40,596 bases of DNA from UBA5342 sp965662645 (GTDB lineage: Bacteria > Bacteroidota > Bacteroidia > Bacteroidales > UBA5342), in assembly GCA_965662645.1 (NCBI GenBank), contig CBFIII010000036.1, forward strand, positions 1 to 40,596. The letters run 5' to 3'. Each line of letters opens with the position of its first letter. The first letter of the stretch is position 1. This document shows, piece by piece, positions 17,901 to 25,732 of this stretch. Both the position numbers and the translations under genes were made by a program. The notes beneath the pieces were generated by a model. It made no database searches, had not been told where the DNA came from, and was given only the letters and a program-made list of their open reading frames with translations.

Positions 17901-19623
17901 GGTCATCACATTTCTCGAGAGTAGATCCTGTAGGCATGGTAATATATACATCGATCTTGTTGGTCTCAATCTCTTTTAACATATTTGTTTTAAGAGTAAG
18001 GCTAAGGGTTAATGTAATGAAAAATAGGATGAGCGCGCCGATAATTGTTTTCGCTGGAGATCGCATCGCCGTCTTGAGTAGTAAAAGATAGATTTGAACA
18101 AATCTATTTCTTATTGAAAGAGATGTGAAGCCTGTTGTCTCACTGGGTTTGAAGCGGCTTAATATGATAGACGTGATCATAGGTACCAGCAAAATAGCGG
18201 CAAGGAGTGATATAAGAAGTGTGGAAACAATGGAGACACCAATCTCTTTTGTGATAAGACGTGTCACTTCATTTTCAGAGAATAAGAAAGGAACAAATAC
18301 GGCAACTGTAGTCAACGTAGAGGCAGTTATGGCTTTCCACACTTCTTTTACGCCCTGAATAACGGCATCAGAAGAGGGCATTTTGGTCGCTACTAAACGA
18401 TATATGTTTTCTAGAACAACCACCGAATTATCAATAAGCATCCCTACAGCCAGAGCCATACCTATGAGTGACAGACTATTAATCGTAATGTCGTAGGCAT
18501 AGAAAAAGTTGAAGGCCGCATAGATAGAGATAGGTATGGCTAAAGCCACGGACACGACTAATGTGAGATTCTGAAGAAAATACCAAAGAATGATCATAGC
18601 TAAAAGTCCTCCAATGATAGCTAAATTAATAATTTGGTTGATATTGTCTTCCATGACCTCAGCAGAATCAGACTGAATGATGATCTCTAATCCCAGATCA
18701 GCATTTTTCTCATTCAGTAATTTTATGGCTTCATGTGTACGGTGCGATAGGTCAATCTGATTTGTTTCAGTGTCGCTAACAAGCAGAATTGTAATGATGT
18801 CCTTACCGTTTACTCTGGAATATGACGTTGGTTCTTTGGTATCGAAACTGATGCTTGCAATGTCTTTTAAGAGAATAGGTCCGGTATTGTCTATTATTGT
18901 ATTTTCGATGTCGCTCAGTTCGTTGAACTCAGATGTTACATTCACATAATGACGTAAATCACCTTTATATACTTCGCCAGCTGCCGTTCTGTCTTGCTGA
19001 GCCGTTTTAAGCTTTTGCATGATTCTGTTTGGCGTCAACTTATAAGCATCTGCCAAACTGGGATCAATGACAATCTCCACTGTTTTCGAACTACCGCCAA
19101 ATACATTTACCGAGGCAATGCCATCAATACTTTCCAGGCTAGGTACTAAATCCTGATCGGCTATATTACGTATGCGGTCTTCGCCACCTTCACCCAGTAT
19201 CTGCAGGCTCATAAACTGGTTGGATAGGGTATTAGTGTTCATCTTATTTACACTAATAGTAAACTCTTCGGACAAGCTTGAAGAGAGCTCGTCCATTTTC
19301 TGTAGCAGTTTCAGATAGGCTAAATTCATATTGGTGCCCGACTTATAAGCAATGCTTACAGAACTGTTTCTTCTAGATATGCTAGAGCTTATTTCTTCTA
19401 TATCTTCAAGCGTACCCACTGCGCCTTCTACAGGAATAACTGCTTGATTTTCGATATAGTCGGGGTCCAGTTCGATACTACTTCTAATAGACACAGATAA
19501 TTCTGGCATCTCGGGAACTGGCATCAGCTCCATATCTAGTCTTGTGTATGATATATAGCCTAACATAGTGATGGCAATAAATACCATACCTATGAGCGTT
19601 TTTCTTTTAATAATAAAGTTCAT
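14908..19623 (-). CDS. RND efflux permease fused to an ABC ATPase
   Basis: The product is 1571 residues in one uninterrupted frame. Residues 1 to ~1035 form a full RND (HAE/AcrB-type) permease: first TM, periplasmic porter loop, TM4 segment GMALAVGMLIDNSVVVLENIYR with the proton-relay Asp, second loop with a Gly-rich insert (LGGGNGRTGQAG), and final TM bundle. Extra TMs follow (~1043-1095). At 1108-1118 ITIRNLVKIYG looks like the first strand of an ABC ATPase, but the rest (FKALKGVSLTIEKGMFGLL) resumes only at 1296, after ~177 residues with about four TM segments. Walker A GPNGAGKST is at 1315-1323, signature SGGMKQR at 1416-1422, Walker B VLVVDEP at 1435-1441, and H-switch STHI follows. The ATPase closely resembles the separate one at 29139. 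The gene follows the other RND gene after 14 bp. Confidence 0.9.
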   Translation of the reverse strand: MNFIIKRKTLIGMVFIAITMLGYISYTRLDMELMPVPEMPELSVSIRSSIELDPDYIENQAVIPVEGAVGTLEDIEEISSSISRRNSSVSIAYKSGTNMNLAYLKLLQKMDELSSSLSEEFTISVNKMNTNTLSNQFMSLQILGEGGEDRIRNIADQDLVPSLESIDGIASVNVFGGSSKTVEIVIDPSLADAYKLTPNRIMQKLKTAQQDRTAAGEVYKGDLRHYVNVTSEFNELSDIENTIIDNTGPILLKDIASISFDTKEPTSYSRVNGKDIITILLVSDTETNQIDLSHRTHEAIKLLNEKNADLGLEIIIQSDSAEVMEDNINQIINLAIIGGLLAMIILWYFLQNLTLVVSVALAIPISIYAAFNFFYAYDITINSLSLIGMALAVGMLIDNSVVVLENIYRLVATKMPSSDAVIQGVKEVWKAITASTLTTVAVFVPFLFSENEVTRLITKEIGVSIVSTLLISLLAAILLVPMITSIILSRFKPSETTGFTSLSIRNRFVQIYLLLLKTAMRSPAKTIIGALILFFITLTLSLTLKTNMLKEIETNKIDVYITMPTGSTLEKCDDLVAQIEDDLLQLEERQTITSKVEEETAIISINLIDDYKKVTGRSMLEIKNSISSIISKYKNSAEIDFSASTSSNERLGGGNGRTGQAGKSAQMERMLGMGTSEERIEIKGDDYYLMSQVCEDIEYYLEELDEISQVKSDMSSDQPEIHLNFSSELMTKNDIELQNISQELRTFDSEVASGFNFQTDNEEYEIIIRMDTLTESVPKNLYDLQTLEIENNEGSTNEMQSIAQIYPSSGISRITRINLQKQLEISYSFSSDITESVDLLTSARANVDDLIATMSMPDGVAVEVIHEEDDFAEYSIIALIAILLIYMILASVFESFSTPFVLMFAIPMAAIGSLIALLLTGNSIINANTLIGFIILIGVVINNGIILIDYSNTLRKQGYKRTRTLMMAGIARLRPILITALTTITAMIPLAMGNNEYVGAIGAPFAITVIGGLALSTLLTLVFIPTLYSALNNAMDWFKTLPMGLRVIQYVSWIGGTIIIYTYVNNAMWQIIDGAALFLLVPGVVWFLRNSLRQASENVIDKEEEITITIRNLVKIYGRESRFAREWKSGIKIRERFNESRTYLSYKDLDQLTWLVPLLLFFGYFTFFYLEQSFWQFTFSGVVYAIGHQIIEVLYQLLHHRASKLERWIKIKKWLWHWVFPCLALAWLYLQTEVLGGTIILAILVYVMLLIDVTSKKIHREKINVNRLEGRLKNLRKVMYRFVLSIPLIGKKDEPFKALKGVSLTIEKGMFGLLGPNGAGKSTLMRCICGVYDQSYGKIFFNDIDTSQKREELQGIIGYLPQEFGMYENMSAWDYLDYQSIVKKIGNKSVRDDRIERVLKSVHMWDDKDKKIGSFSGGMKQRIGIAQVLLHLPRVLVVDEPTAGLDPRERIRFRNLLVELSRKRIVIFSTHIIEDISSSCQQMAVLKQGEVQYVGSPRDMAHKAQGHVWQIMIDANQFEEKSKQFKAINHLRDGDKIRMRVLAQDKPCEDAVALDPNLEDAYLWLQQRTVN

Positions 19624-19637
19624 CTGTTCAGATTATA

Positions 19638-22600
19638 TTAAGCTGTTATGTTAGAACTTACTGCGGTGTCAGATATCTTATCCTTTCGGCTAAATACGGT
19701 GTAAATACAAGGGATAAGAACAAGAGTCAGCAGTGTAGATGTCGTTAATCCACCAATGACAGCCCAGGCCATAGGCGCTTTAAGTGCGGTACTACCACCA
19801 AAACTAAGTGTCATAGGTATTAGTGCTAGTATGGTGGTCAAACTAGTCATAATAATGGGTCTTATACGTTGCTGACCAGCAAGAAGAATGGCATCAGTTC
19901 GTTTGATACCCTGTGAACGGTTTTGGTTTATGGCATCGACTAAAATAATAGAGTCGTTCACAGCAATACCTACCAGCATAATCATGCCGATGTATGCCAT
20001 GATATTAAACGGAGTACCTAACAAAAAGAAAGTGATAACAGCGCCTACTAAAGCCAAGGGAATAGACAACAAGATGGTGAAGGGGTGAATGAGTGATTCA
20101 AACTGTGCAGCCATAACCATATATACCAGAAGTATGGATAGCAGCAAAGCAAATGTGAGATTTTCCATGCTTTCCTTGCGTTGTACTTCTTCTCCTGTGA
20201 TTTCTATCTTATAATTTTTGGGTAGTGATATATTCTCTAGTTGTTTACGCACTTGTGCTACCGTATGGTCAAAAGGAATATCTTCTGGTGTGTATGCTGT
20301 GATTTGCCCAATTCTGGTTTGGTTTCGTCGCATTATCTGACGGGGCAACTGCTCTATGCTTATGGTTGAGAAATCGCTTAGTCGGTATGATTTATTACCT
20401 GATGTTATTTCAAGATCGTTTAATTCGGCCACCGACACTTTCTTTTGACGTATGGTTATATCTGTCAACTCTCCATTTTGGTCGTATGAACCTGCTGAAG
20501 TTCCCTCCAATCTATTACTTATTTGAGTAATGACGTCGTCGGTTGATATATCGTAGATCCCAGCACGTACTCTATCAATTTTAATGTCAATTTCGGGCGC
20601 TCCATTTTCTGTTGAGGTTTCTACATTGTAGAGACCTTCAATTTTTGCTATTTCAGTGCGTATTTGTTCTGTTAATTCAGATATTTCATCAATTTCTTCT
20701 CCTTGTATTTCCACTATAAGTGGCGCACCTTCGTTGCCCATTAGTGCCGAAAGACTAGTTTCATCTTGCTTAAAGGAGAATTGAATGTCTTCATTGGTGC
20801 TTAAATATTCGCTGATCGACGTTATAAGGGATTGATAATTATCAAATCCGACGTCGTTGAGTTGCACATATATTATGGCCGTATTCTCGTCGCTTGTTGT
20901 GGAAGATCCTGATTCAAAGTCGCTTCCTACTTCAGCATATACAGACGAAACATAGTCGCTATATCCGTCATGAATAATTGTTTCTATTTGATTTAATGTT
21001 GATGACGTTCTTGAAAGACTCGTTCCTTCAGGAAGACTTACCTCTATGGTGAAACTATTGGTGGCGGCATTTGGCATAAATTCGCTACCTACTTTATCTA
21101 CCATAAAGTAGCTGGCAACGACTAGAGCAATTGATATAGCTATAACAGTCCACCTTGCTTTAAGAATTTTTTCTAACAGAGGCGTGTACCATTTAAACCC
21201 TATAGAATTTAAGCTCTTGACTTGATTTGATTTCTTGGAAGGGAATACTTTAGTCATCAAAACTGGGATAACCAATATGGCCACCACTAATGATGAAAGA
21301 AGTGAAAACGCAACCGTAAGCGCTTGATCTTTGAATAGCTCACCGGAAGCACCATGCATATATACAATAGGAAGGAAGACCACAACAGTGGTAATAGTAG
21401 AGGCCATAATAGCACCACCAACTTCTGCAGTGCCTTCAATGGCAGCATTCACTATTGTTTTGCCTTTCTCTAGATGACGGTAAATATTTTCGATGACGAT
21501 AATTGCATTATCCACCAACATACCTGCCCCCAGTGCTAAGCCACCAAGAGTCATCATGTTTAAAGTCAAATCTTGAAAATACATGAGCATAAATGTAGCG
21601 ACAAAAGATATGGGTATGGCAATCGCGATAACCAAAGTTGTACTTATCCTTTTGAGGAAAACAAATATGATAATGATAGCAAACACAATTCCTAGAATTG
21701 CTGAATCACCCACATCATTTATGGCAGCATTAATAAAAGTACCTTGGTTTTTTACGACCGTAAAGTTGTAGGATGGCAGTGCATTTTCAATGACTTCTAA
21801 TTCGGAGATTACATTTTCTACGGCTTTGCTCGTATTGAAACGTGGCTCTTTGTACACCGATAGTCCAAGGCATTGTTTGCCATTGTAACGAACTATATTT
21901 TCGGGGTCTTTATTAAGTATCTTTACATCGGCTACTTCTTTCAAGAAAATAGGGGTCTCGCGATACATGGCTCCTTGTTTACCTTCTGTGTAATATCCCA
22001 CTACAATATTCTCCAGGTCTGCAGCATCTTCTATCATACTCAGTCCCTTTACACTATAGCTTGTTCCTTTTTCTTCAATAGTACCTCCTGAGACATTCTG
22101 GTTGTAACTCTTAATCTTCGCAGCAACAGTAGCTGCAGTTAGACCATAGGCATCTAGTTTATAGCTACTTGTTTCTATAACGACCTCTGCTGTTTCATCA
22201 CCAACGATTTTAACATCTGCAATCCCTTCAAGACGCATCAACTTATTCCTGACATAGTTCTCAGCGGTTTTGCGCATGGCATCGAGGTCGTCAATACTAC
22301 TATTCTCCATGGCGATGATCATTACAGGAGCATCATTGGGGTCATACTCCGAAATTGTAATTTCTTCAATATCCGAGTTTTGGCTGTAAACACTTAGGGC
22401 TTTTTGCAGATCAAGATAGGCTTCATCCATATCTTTGTTCCATGCGTATGTGACTGTTATTTTTGCAGATCCTACCTCTGTAGTTGATGCCACCTCTACG
22501 ACATCGCTTTGCCTGATAGCTTGCGCTTCGATGTTTTGAACAAACAAATTTTCTATTTCTTCAGGAGATTTTTCACCAGCACTAATTTCTATAAATAGCT

Positions 22601-22733
22601 GAGGACTCTTAATCTCAGGAAAAAGATCAACCCCCAAACGCGTGAACGATATATACCCGAGTAATACTACAGCCAATACCATCATAAGGATAGTGACTGG
22701 ATAGTTTACTGAGAATTGTGTTATTTTTTTCAT
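19638..22733 (-). CDS. RND efflux permease (HAE-type)
   Basis: The product has 1031 residues, the normal size for an RND pump of the AcrB/MdtB class. It begins MKKITQFSVNYPVTILMMVLAVVLLGYISFTRLGVDLFPEI, has two large periplasmic loops, and carries the TM4 motif GMLVDNAIIVIENIYRHLEKG and the late motif GIAVNDSIILVDAINQNRSQG. It lies 14 bp before the RND-ABC fusion, so the two may form a heteromeric pump like MdtBC. With the adaptor and TolC genes upstream it gives a complete tripartite, proton-driven exporter. The substrate is unknown. Confidence 0.93.
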   Translation of the reverse strand: MKKITQFSVNYPVTILMMVLAVVLLGYISFTRLGVDLFPEIKSPQLFIEISAGEKSPEEIENLFVQNIEAQAIRQSDVVEVASTTEVGSAKITVTYAWNKDMDEAYLDLQKALSVYSQNSDIEEITISEYDPNDAPVMIIAMENSSIDDLDAMRKTAENYVRNKLMRLEGIADVKIVGDETAEVVIETSSYKLDAYGLTAATVAAKIKSYNQNVSGGTIEEKGTSYSVKGLSMIEDAADLENIVVGYYTEGKQGAMYRETPIFLKEVADVKILNKDPENIVRYNGKQCLGLSVYKEPRFNTSKAVENVISELEVIENALPSYNFTVVKNQGTFINAAINDVGDSAILGIVFAIIIIFVFLKRISTTLVIAIAIPISFVATFMLMYFQDLTLNMMTLGGLALGAGMLVDNAIIVIENIYRHLEKGKTIVNAAIEGTAEVGGAIMASTITTVVVFLPIVYMHGASGELFKDQALTVAFSLLSSLVVAILVIPVLMTKVFPSKKSNQVKSLNSIGFKWYTPLLEKILKARWTVIAISIALVVASYFMVDKVGSEFMPNAATNSFTIEVSLPEGTSLSRTSSTLNQIETIIHDGYSDYVSSVYAEVGSDFESGSSTTSDENTAIIYVQLNDVGFDNYQSLITSISEYLSTNEDIQFSFKQDETSLSALMGNEGAPLIVEIQGEEIDEISELTEQIRTEIAKIEGLYNVETSTENGAPEIDIKIDRVRAGIYDISTDDVITQISNRLEGTSAGSYDQNGELTDITIRQKKVSVAELNDLEITSGNKSYRLSDFSTISIEQLPRQIMRRNQTRIGQITAYTPEDIPFDHTVAQVRKQLENISLPKNYKIEITGEEVQRKESMENLTFALLLSILLVYMVMAAQFESLIHPFTILLSIPLALVGAVITFFLLGTPFNIMAYIGMIMLVGIAVNDSIILVDAINQNRSQGIKRTDAILLAGQQRIRPIIMTSLTTILALIPMTLSFGGSTALKAPMAWAVIGGLTTSTLLTLVLIPCIYTVFSRKDKISDTAVSSNITA

Positions 22734-23114
22734 TTTTTTATAGATTTCATTTCAAGGTATAAAGACCGTTTCAAGAGATATCGTGTTTCTGAAAACCCTT
22801 CTTTATTGCTTATCTGTTTTACCTTTTTGACTTATGGATAGTGGTATTAAATCCTTTAAGTATTGTCGATGTTTTAGCCTTATTTTTGTTTTAGGTCTTC
22901 TGATAACTCATACTGCAATGAACTTACTTTGCGTTAAAAAATCAATACAGAACAATGCTATACTTCGGCATAGCTCAGCAACCGTGCGCAGATTTCAGTC
23001 CTTGATTAAGCTCAAAAGAAATCATAACCGAAAGCGCTAATATCATAATTGAATTGGTATAATGTCTATGCCAATGGATGGATAAAGCCCATTTCAAATT
23101 ATGGTTGATCAATT
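22734..23114. other. 381-bp gap inside the operon
   Basis: This is the only long spacer within the export operon, between the adaptor and the first RND gene. I see no gene with a plausible start and composition on either strand, and no clear terminator or repeat. It may hold an internal promoter or the trace of a lost gene. Confidence 0.4.
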
Positions 23115-24176
23115 TTATTTTATAACTTTAACTTTAGAACGATTCGAAAGCATCTCGTAACCATCTGTCACAAGGAGGTCACCTACCGATAGACCTTTGG
23201 TGATCTGAATCATACCATCAGATTCAATGCCTGTGCTTATACGTGTTTCCGCAACTACAGTATTTCGTTCTACAAGATATACGACATATCCACCACGTCT
23301 GCCTTTTTTTAGAATATCTCGTGGTACTACGATGGTGCTATCTACTTTTCGTGTAATGATGTCAGCTTTTACATACATGCCAGGGCGGAAACTTAAGTCT
23401 GGATTATCAACCTTGACGATGCCTTTAAAGGTTCTTGTCTCTTCATCTATGGCAGGTGAAATTTGATCTATCTTACCTTCTAAAGCCCTATTTTCTATAC
23501 TGTAGCTGGTCACTATTGAACTCATGCCTGATGTGATACTTGAGATGTATTTCTCAGGAAAGTCAACGCTAAGCACTAGATTTTCGTAATTCATAATGCT
23601 TAGAATGGATGTGCCACTTTGGACTTTCACATTTTGAGTGTAGTAGGGTAGATCGACTATTACACCATCGAAAGGGGCTTTGATTAGCAAGTCCTCAAGA
23701 TCCATTTGTGCCGCTTCATAGTCATATTTTGCATTAATGTAATTGACTTGCGCTTCTTGTAGTTCGGTTTCGGTGACTCCTCCTTTTTTGTGAAGAGATT
23801 CTTGTTTATTGTAATTGTTTTCAGCAATTTTGAGATTCATCTTCTTTATTTCTATTCTAACCGAATTGATCAACTCGGGGTAATCTAGTTTTATAATTAT
23901 CTCATTTTCTTTTACAGCATCTCCCATTGTAAATCGTTTGCCAGTACGAGGGTTGACCTGAAGCTGGTAATTACCCTGTGATTGGGTGCTTAACTCGGCC
24001 TCGCTTACTGGGCCAACGGTTCCATTTGCAGAGAGAGATTCCTGTATAGATGCTAATTTGATGGGTGTCACTTTTACAGGTATGGATATTTCTGACTTTA
24101 CATTAACTGTCTGATTTTTGCAAGAACTAAAGCCCAAACAGATGATTGCGATAATAATTATTTTAACTCCTTTCAT
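23115..24176 (-). CDS. RND periplasmic adaptor (membrane fusion protein), lipoprotein
   Basis: The product has 353 residues. A lipoprotein signal ends LGFSSC with acylated Cys19. The order is that of HlyD/AcrA-type adaptors: barrel-sandwich half (ANGTVGPVSEAELSTQSQG), helical hairpin (~95-150, with KKGGVTETELQEAQVNY), second lipoyl half (LLIKAPFDGVIVDLPYY), beta-barrel (NLVLSVDFPEKY) and membrane-proximal domain (VVYLVERNTVVAETRISTG). It bridges the inner-membrane RND pumps and the TolC channel. It lies 15 bp after the TolC gene. The lipid anchor would be in the inner membrane, as in AcrA. Confidence 0.93.
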   Translation of the reverse strand: MKGVKIIIIAIICLGFSSCKNQTVNVKSEISIPVKVTPIKLASIQESLSANGTVGPVSEAELSTQSQGNYQLQVNPRTGKRFTMGDAVKENEIIIKLDYPELINSVRIEIKKMNLKIAENNYNKQESLHKKGGVTETELQEAQVNYINAKYDYEAAQMDLEDLLIKAPFDGVIVDLPYYTQNVKVQSGTSILSIMNYENLVLSVDFPEKYISSITSGMSSIVTSYSIENRALEGKIDQISPAIDEETRTFKGIVKVDNPDLSFRPGMYVKADIITRKVDSTIVVPRDILKKGRRGGYVVYLVERNTVVAETRISTGIESDGMIQITKGLSVGDLLVTDGYEMLSNRSKVKVIK

Positions 24177-24191
24177 GATTTATGGTTTTTA

Positions 24192-25682
24192 TCAATTGCT
24201 ATAGTGTTGTTTTAGTAAAATCTCTTTTGTGTCGTCAGGAACAATACTTTTATTTGTTTCAAAATCCCAAAGCGTCTGGATCTTAAGATTCAGAACTTCT
24301 AGCTTGTAATCTATTTTTGCATTAATGCTTGCATTTTTCGCCGTGGTAAGTTGTTCTTGATATCTGCTTAAGTCAAGACTGTTTAGGTCTCCGTTAGTAT
24401 AACGTTCAAGGTTGAGTTCATAAGTGCGTTGAGCATTTTCTATTTTCTTTTTGGCTATCTCTATTTGGGTGAGATAATTATTTAAGTTACGGTGTACTTG
24501 ACGTATGGCCACCTCTATATCTGTCAGCTCTGTTTCGAAGCTTACTTGTGAGGATTCCAACTGAGCTTCGGATGCTTTAATCAGAGCTTTACGTTCGCCC
24601 CAGTCAAATATGGGAATCGAGAGGGTGAGTGAAACTTGTTGGTTGTCTTGTCTGTTTTGGTTGCTATATATTTTTGAGACCCCTTCGTCTTCAGCAAGGC
24701 CATTTAACCCCACACTAATGCCTATGTTTCCTTCAAATTGGTTGGTTGTTTTGGTACGGATAAGGTCAAATTCTCGATTTTCGATAGCTATTTGAGCTTG
24801 CCTAATTTCAAGTCGTTGATCTTTGCCATGGTTGATAGCATCCTCCATTTTAACGTTTACACCCTTTGTTTCTACGTTGGCAAGAATGATAAGCTCATCA
24901 TTTAAATCCGCGCCAATATTTCGTTTTAATTGATCTTCCGCATTTTTCAGATCTACTTCAGCAGTATATAGTGTCGATTGAGAATTTGTTAGATCTAGAT
25001 CTGATTGCCACAGTTCCTCCTCAGGTGATAGTCCGGCATCTACTTTATCTTTAATGATACTGTACGATTTTTTTTGATTGTTGTATTCTTCCTGGGCTAT
25101 AAGAACGTTTTGTTGTTTCTGATACACATTGTAAAAGTATTGTGTGACATTTTTCTCAATAGATAACTTTTTAAGGGCATAACTAAGCAGTGCATTTTCT
25201 AAGTCTAATTCAACTTCTTTGAGAGCCACTTTTTGTTCATTGTATGTAAATATTGGTTGTGATAGATTAAGGGTTAAATTATTGGAGAAAGACGACATAT
25301 CAGTTTGAAAATCCTGCTGATAATTAAGGTTGTTTTTTAAAGAAAGGGTTCCGTTGGTCATTAATAATGGTTGTGTGACACTAAAAGTTCCACCTGATTC
25401 AAATATATTCTCGGTGTACCATTCGTTATTTTGTCTAGAATAGTTTCTGCTGTTACTAAAGGAGACAGGTGAGACGTCTAATTTCAGCTGTGACTTCATT
25501 CTGGCTTTTTGTGCACTCAAGCTTTCTTGACCTCTAATAAGGTCTAATTCTGATGTTTTTATTTCAGGGCTATTAGAATACGCAATTTCAAGTATATCCT
25601 CAAGGGTTAGTAATTCTTGTGCATAAATAATGTGCGATAAGAGTATCACAATAGCGGTGATAAAAGGTTTTAGATGTCTCAT
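24192..25682 (-). CDS. TolC-family outer-membrane channel
   Basis: The product has 496 residues. Its signal peptide MRHLKPFITAIVILLSHIIYAQ is followed by LTLEDILEIAYSNSPEIKTSELDL, the classic TolC/OEP opening. Two OEP repeats rich in coiled-coil heptads follow (e.g. RQVHRNLNNYLTQIEIAKKKIENAQRTYE reduced to its core near residues 395-425, and NLERYTNGDLNSLDLSRYQ). It forms a trimeric channel through the outer membrane for the adaptor and pumps encoded downstream. The gap to the upstream permease gene is 50 bp and to the adaptor 15 bp. Confidence 0.92.
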   Translation of the reverse strand: MRHLKPFITAIVILLSHIIYAQELLTLEDILEIAYSNSPEIKTSELDLIRGQESLSAQKARMKSQLKLDVSPVSFSNSRNYSRQNNEWYTENIFESGGTFSVTQPLLMTNGTLSLKNNLNYQQDFQTDMSSFSNNLTLNLSQPIFTYNEQKVALKEVELDLENALLSYALKKLSIEKNVTQYFYNVYQKQQNVLIAQEEYNNQKKSYSIIKDKVDAGLSPEEELWQSDLDLTNSQSTLYTAEVDLKNAEDQLKRNIGADLNDELIILANVETKGVNVKMEDAINHGKDQRLEIRQAQIAIENREFDLIRTKTTNQFEGNIGISVGLNGLAEDEGVSKIYSNQNRQDNQQVSLTLSIPIFDWGERKALIKASEAQLESSQVSFETELTDIEVAIRQVHRNLNNYLTQIEIAKKKIENAQRTYELNLERYTNGDLNSLDLSRYQEQLTTAKNASINAKIDYKLEVLNLKIQTLWDFETNKSIVPDDTKEILLKQHYSN

Positions 25683-25732
25683 TTTGTAGTTTTCAATTAA
25701 ATCGTTGTGATATGTAATAATACCAATATTTT

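Noticed and set aside
22834..23040. 68-codon plus-strand frame in the operon gap
   Set aside because: It has a weak hydrophobic start but a basic, unpatterned remainder, no plausible promoter, and is opposite to the operon.
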